Shown here: piece after piece, positions 61,222 through 64,000 of the stretch
Numbering within the stretch: position 1 is the stretch's first letter
Layout of the letters: each line of letters opens with the position of its first letter
NCBI RefSeq assembly: GCF_008831545.1
Contig: NZ_CP044523.1
Location: forward strand, 248,001-312,000
Source of the DNA: Halorussus halophilus
GTDB taxonomy: Archaea; Halobacteriota; Halobacteria; Halobacteriales; Haladaptataceae
Direction of reading: 5' to 3'
DNA length: 64,000 nucleotides
Program-made: the position numbers and the translations under genes
The notes under the pieces: generated by a model
The model's input: only the letters and a program-made list of their open reading frames with translations
The model's database searches: none
Told to the model about the DNA's origin: nothing

Positions 61222-61830
61222 TTACTCGTCCGGTGCGAAGTCGTCGTGTTCTTCGAGCAGTCGGCCGAACACGTCGATGACCGAGTCGAGAACTTCCTCG
61301 GGCGACTGGGTGGCGTCCACTTTGACGAACCGCTCCGGTTCGGCTTTCATCAGTCGCTCGTAGTTCTGCTGGACCTGACTCAGGTAGGCGGCTTGCTCGA
61401 ACTTGTTCGTCGCGCCGCTTCGCGCTGCGCCCGTCTCGGGGTCCACGTCCAAGTAAATCGTCGCGTCCGGCGGGCGGGTCCACGGCTGGTGGACGCCGCG
61501 GATGTATTCGAGGGGACGCGGCACCGCGTCGTCGATGCTGACCGCCTGATAGGCGTACCGGGAGTCAGAATATCTGTCCGAGACGACGATGTTCCCGGCT
61601 TCGAGCGCGGGGCGAACGGTGTCTGCGAGATGAGCCGCGTGGTCGGCGGTGAAGAGAAACAGTTCCGCCACGGGGTCGGCGTCGTCGTCGCCCATAGAGC
61701 GGTTCACGGCGTCACCGTACCACGTGTCGGTCGGCTCGCGGGTGAAGACGAACTCGGGGTACTCCTCTCGGAGCACCTCCCAGACCGTCGTCTTCCCACT
61801 CCCGTCGAGTCCCTCCAGAGTGATGAGCAT
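61222..61830 (-). CDS. tmk: Thymidylate kinase
   Basis: The 202-residue enzyme phosphorylates dTMP. The P-loop GLDGSGKT is at 7-14, the DR(Y/F) motif is in [14 protein letters not shown] near 87-99, and the lid-like arginine lies in [12 protein letters not shown] near 133-144. Length is family-typical. The start is the ATG at 61830. Confidence 0.93.
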   Translation of the reverse strand: MLITLEGLDGSGKTTVWEVLREEYPEFVFTREPTDTWYGDAVNRSMGDDDADPVAELFLFTADHAAHLADTVRPALEAGNIVVSDRYSDSRYAYQAVSIDDAVPRPLEYIRGVHQPWTRPPDATIYLDVDPETGAARSGATNKFEQAAYLSQVQQNYERLMKAEPERFVKVDATQSPEEVLDSVIDVFGRLLEEHDDFAPDE

Positions 61831-61963
61831 AGAAAGAGGTGGTCACGGCTCCGTATAAAGGGCTGTGGGTTGGGGCTGTGGCGAGAGTGCCGTGCCGTTG
61901 CTGTCAGTTCCGGCACCCACCGCCGGCAGTTAGCTTTACCTTCTATCCGTACTTATCTGCACT

Positions 61964-62854
61964 ATGAACATTTTAGTTGCCGGAGGGACCGGCTTCATCG
62001 GTAGACACCTCTCGACCGTACTGGACGAGCGAGGCCACGACGTGACGGCCATGTCTCGACACCCCGACGAAGGAAACCTGCCGTCGAGCGTCGAGCGCGT
62101 GCAGGGCGACGTAACCGACTACGACTCCATCGAAGGAGCGTTTGAGGACCAAGACGTAGTCGTCAACTTCGTTTCGCTGTCCCCGCTGTACAAGCCTACT
62201 GGCGGCAAGTCTCACATGGAGGTCCACCTCGGCGGCACCCAGAACGTCGTCGAGGCCGCCGAAACCCACGACGTGCGAAAACTCGTCCAGATAAGCGCGC
62301 TCGGCGCAGACCCGGAGGGTCCGACCGCGTACATCCGAGCGAAGGGGCAGGCCGAGCGAGTCGTGGAAGATTCGGACCTCGCGTACACCATCTTCCGGCC
62401 CTCTGTCGTCTTCGGCGACGGCGGCGAGTTCGTCGGCTTCACGAAGAAACTCACGACGCCGTACGTCACCGGACTGCCGGGCGGCGGAAAGACCCGCTTC
62501 CAACCGATTTGGGTCGAAGACTTCGCTCCCATCCTCGCCGACGGCTGTGGGGAAGAACACGACGGCGAGACCTACGAAATCGGCGGCCCACAAGTGTTGA
62601 CGATGGCCGAAGTAGCGAAACTCGCCTATCGAGCGGACGGGAAGTCGTTGACGGTCGTTCCGGTGCCGATGCCGCTGGCGAAAATCGCGCTGAGTGCCGC
62701 GGGCCCGGTTCCGTTCGTCCCGTTCGGGAGCGACCAATATCGTTCGCTCAAGTTCGACAACACCGTGTCACACAATGACTTGGACGCGTTCGGCGTCGAA
62801 GCGTCGGAACTGACGACGCTGGCGGAGTATCTCGGCGTCAAAGGTCTCGCCTGA
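61964..62854 (+). CDS. NDUFA9-like NAD(P)-dependent epimerase/dehydratase family protein
   Basis: The 296-residue protein has an N-terminal Rossmann motif GGTGFIG at 7-13, the usual short-chain dehydrogenase/NmrA layout, and a complex I NDUFA9-like core (LVQISALGADPEGPTAY, YIRAKGQAERVV, FRPSVVFGDGGEFV). The active-site Tyr-Lys pair (YxxxK) is present as YIRAK. In archaea these may bind quinone-pathway or lipid cofactors; no complex I genes are nearby. Confidence 0.78.
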   Translation: MNILVAGGTGFIGRHLSTVLDERGHDVTAMSRHPDEGNLPSSVERVQGDVTDYDSIEGAFEDQDVVVNFVSLSPLYKPTGGKSHMEVHLGGTQNVVEAAETHDVRKLVQISALGADPEGPTAYIRAKGQAERVVEDSDLAYTIFRPSVVFGDGGEFVGFTKKLTTPYVTGLPGGGKTRFQPIWVEDFAPILADGCGEEHDGETYEIGGPQVLTMAEVAKLAYRADGKSLTVVPVPMPLAKIALSAAGPVPFVPFGSDQYRSLKFDNTVSHNDLDAFGVEASELTTLAEYLGVKGLA

Positions 62855-62897
62855 CTTTTAAATAAATAGATACATCGAATCACAGATAAACTTAAAG

Positions 62898-62907
62898 GGA
62901 CATGTCC
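62898..62907. promoter_or_regulatory. Palindrome GGACATGTCC in the CetZ upstream region
   Basis: A perfect 10-bp palindrome sits 152-161 bp before the CetZ ATG, just after an A/T-rich stretch following the NDUFA9-like gene. Its role is unknown. The 204-bp gap otherwise holds a T-run after the first gene and the TATA-like box described below. Confidence 0.3.
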
Positions 62908-63001
62908 GATTTCTGGGTGTGGTTCGAAGCGGGTCGAAACGGTGGCTTACCCTACTGCGGTTCCCGGTAACGGCGTATTACGGGTCATCGGGTGTGGGAC
63001 C

Positions 63002-63013
63002 AAAAGTATTATC
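63002..63013 (+). promoter_or_regulatory. TATA-like box of the CetZ gene
   Basis: AAAAGTATTATC lies 46-57 bp before the ATG at 63059, implying a leader of about 20-25 nt. Confidence 0.4.
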
Positions 63014-63058
63014 AACCCGTCGTGGTTGTGTTTCTCCCAACGGAGTACGGTACGGAAA

Positions 63059-64000
63059 ATGAAGCTCGCAATGATAGGGTTCGGGCAGGCCGGTGGGAAG
63101 ATTGTCGACAAATTCCTCGAGTACGACGAACGTACTGGCAGCGGTATCGTTCGTGAAGCCGTCGCGGTGAACTCCGCGAAGGCCGACTTGATGGGTCTCG
63201 ACAACGTTCCCCAGGACAATCGCGTCCTTATCGGTCAATCCCGGGTCAAAGGTCACGGTGTGGGGGCAGACAACGAACTCGGCGCGGAAATCGCCGAAGA
63301 AGACATCGACGAAATTCAGGGAGCGATAGACAACATCCCTGTCCACGAGGTAGACGCGTTCCTCATCGTCGCTGGGATGGGCGGTGGCACGGGGTCGGGC
63401 GGTGCGCCAGTCCTCGCAAAGCACGTCAAGCGAATCTACACCGAACCGGTGTACGGGCTTGGAATCCTCCCAGGCAGCGACGAGGGTGGCATCTACACGC
63501 TGAACGCGGCCCGCTCGTTCCAAACGTTCGTCCGCGAAGTGGACAACCTGATGGTGTTCGACAACGACTCGTGGAGACAGTCTGGGGAGTCTGTCGAAAG
63601 CGGTTACGCCGAAATCAACGAGGAAATCGTCCGCCGATTCGGTATCCTCTTCGGTGCTGGCGAAATCGACGGGAGCGACGAAGTCGCAGAGAGCGTCGTT
63701 GACTCCAGCGAAATCATCAACACGCTCGCTGGCGGTGGCGTTTCGACCATCGGCTACGCGGCCGAAGAAGTCGAGAACAGCAACTCCGGCGGCGGCCTCC
63801 TCTCCCGATTCACAGGCGGCGACGACGACGGTTCGATGGACTCTGCGAACACGACCAACCGAATCACGAGTCTGGTCCGCAAGGCCGCACTCGGTCGACT
63901 CACCTTGCCCTGCGAAATCGAGGGCACCGAGCGTGCCCTGCTCGTCATGAGCGGTCCGCCGCAGCACCTCAATCGGAAAGGGATAGAGCGCGGGCGGAAA
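63059..64000 (+). CDS. cetZ: CetZ tubulin/FtsZ-family cytoskeletal protein, partial
   Basis: An open frame of 314 codons runs off the right edge. MKLAMIGFGQAGGKIVD is the CetZ start, and the GTP-binding tubulin signature is GGGTGSG at 108-114. Unlike FtsZ, CetZ proteins control cell shape and motility rather than division. CetZ1-type proteins are about 395 residues, so about 80 more residues should lie beyond the window. The stretch SGGGLLSRFTGGDDDGS at about 244-260 is an insert typical of some paralogues. Confidence 0.92.
   Translation, partial: MKLAMIGFGQAGGKIVDKFLEYDERTGSGIVREAVAVNSAKADLMGLDNVPQDNRVLIGQSRVKGHGVGADNELGAEIAEEDIDEIQGAIDNIPVHEVDAFLIVAGMGGGTGSGGAPVLAKHVKRIYTEPVYGLGILPGSDEGGIYTLNAARSFQTFVREVDNLMVFDNDSWRQSGESVESGYAEINEEIVRRFGILFGAGEIDGSDEVAESVVDSSEIINTLAGGGVSTIGYAAEEVENSNSGGGLLSRFTGGDDDGSMDSANTTNRITSLVRKAALGRLTLPCEIEGTERALLVMSGPPQHLNRKGIERGRK

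Overview
The window is a typical haloarchaeal chromosome segment (class Halobacteria). It is GC-rich, its proteins are strongly acidic (many Asp and Glu), secreted proteins carry Tat-type lipoprotein leaders, and its informational genes are archaeal: class I lysyl-tRNA synthetase, ribosomal protein S19e, PDCD5, archaeal UMP kinase, NOG1 and CetZ. TATA-like boxes lie about 25-30 bp before many start codons, as expected for leaderless transcripts. I see no rRNA, CRISPR array or transposase gene. Two tRNA genes are present: Thr(GGU) on the minus strand and Gly(CCC) on the plus strand. Genus cannot be fixed from this alone.

1-17 kb: the first 15 codons of a probable PepF oligoendopeptidase, an M28 peptidase, TruA, a SHOCT membrane protein, HisS, an HExxH surface lipoprotein, a PP-loop ATPase, PDCD5, a Tat-exported DsbA-like lipoprotein, S19e, a UPF0104 flippase-like protein, ThiL, two tandem paralogues of unknown function, an M50 site-2 protease, an AEC transporter and a DapA-family aldolase. 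17-34 kb: a TrkA-type protein, a response regulator, tRNA-Thr, an enoyl-CoA hydratase, NadE, tRNA-Gly, a GAF histidine kinase, a low-GC FemAB/GNAT-like gene, an Nmad3-like protein, an arylsulfotransferase-family protein, a sugar dehydrogenase, a D-2-hydroxyacid dehydrogenase, and an M20 deacylase/APC permease/HTH regulator/DgcN group that looks like an amino-acid (possibly D-glutamate) utilisation locus, then EngB.

34-45 kb: a HalOD1 protein, three DUF389 (TIGR00341) membrane paralogues around a SIMPL lipoprotein, NOG1, a small winged-helix protein, a MobB-MoaE fusion, PyrH and LysS. 45-64 kb: a PDZ-M50 protease, a PadR regulator with a membrane protein, a HemQ-ABM (PitA-like) fusion, a hexapeptide acyltransferase, a ModE-like regulator divergent from a molybdate/tungstate ABC transporter, a four-repeat WHy/LEA14 protein, a tiny ORF coupled to a PIN-like gene, RdgB, Tmk, an NDUFA9-like dehydrogenase, and the first 314 codons of a CetZ.

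The least explained part of the window is its non-coding DNA. One dispersed structured repeat occurs three times (15.0, 40.7 and 59.2 kb). A second occurs twice (4.8 and 48.7 kb) and has a fixed 16-bp core beside variable inverted-repeat arms. There are also hairpin clusters (20.7 and 26.4 kb), a 20-bp-period operator-like array before thiL, and an unassigned 600-bp intergenic region at 16.2-16.8 kb.
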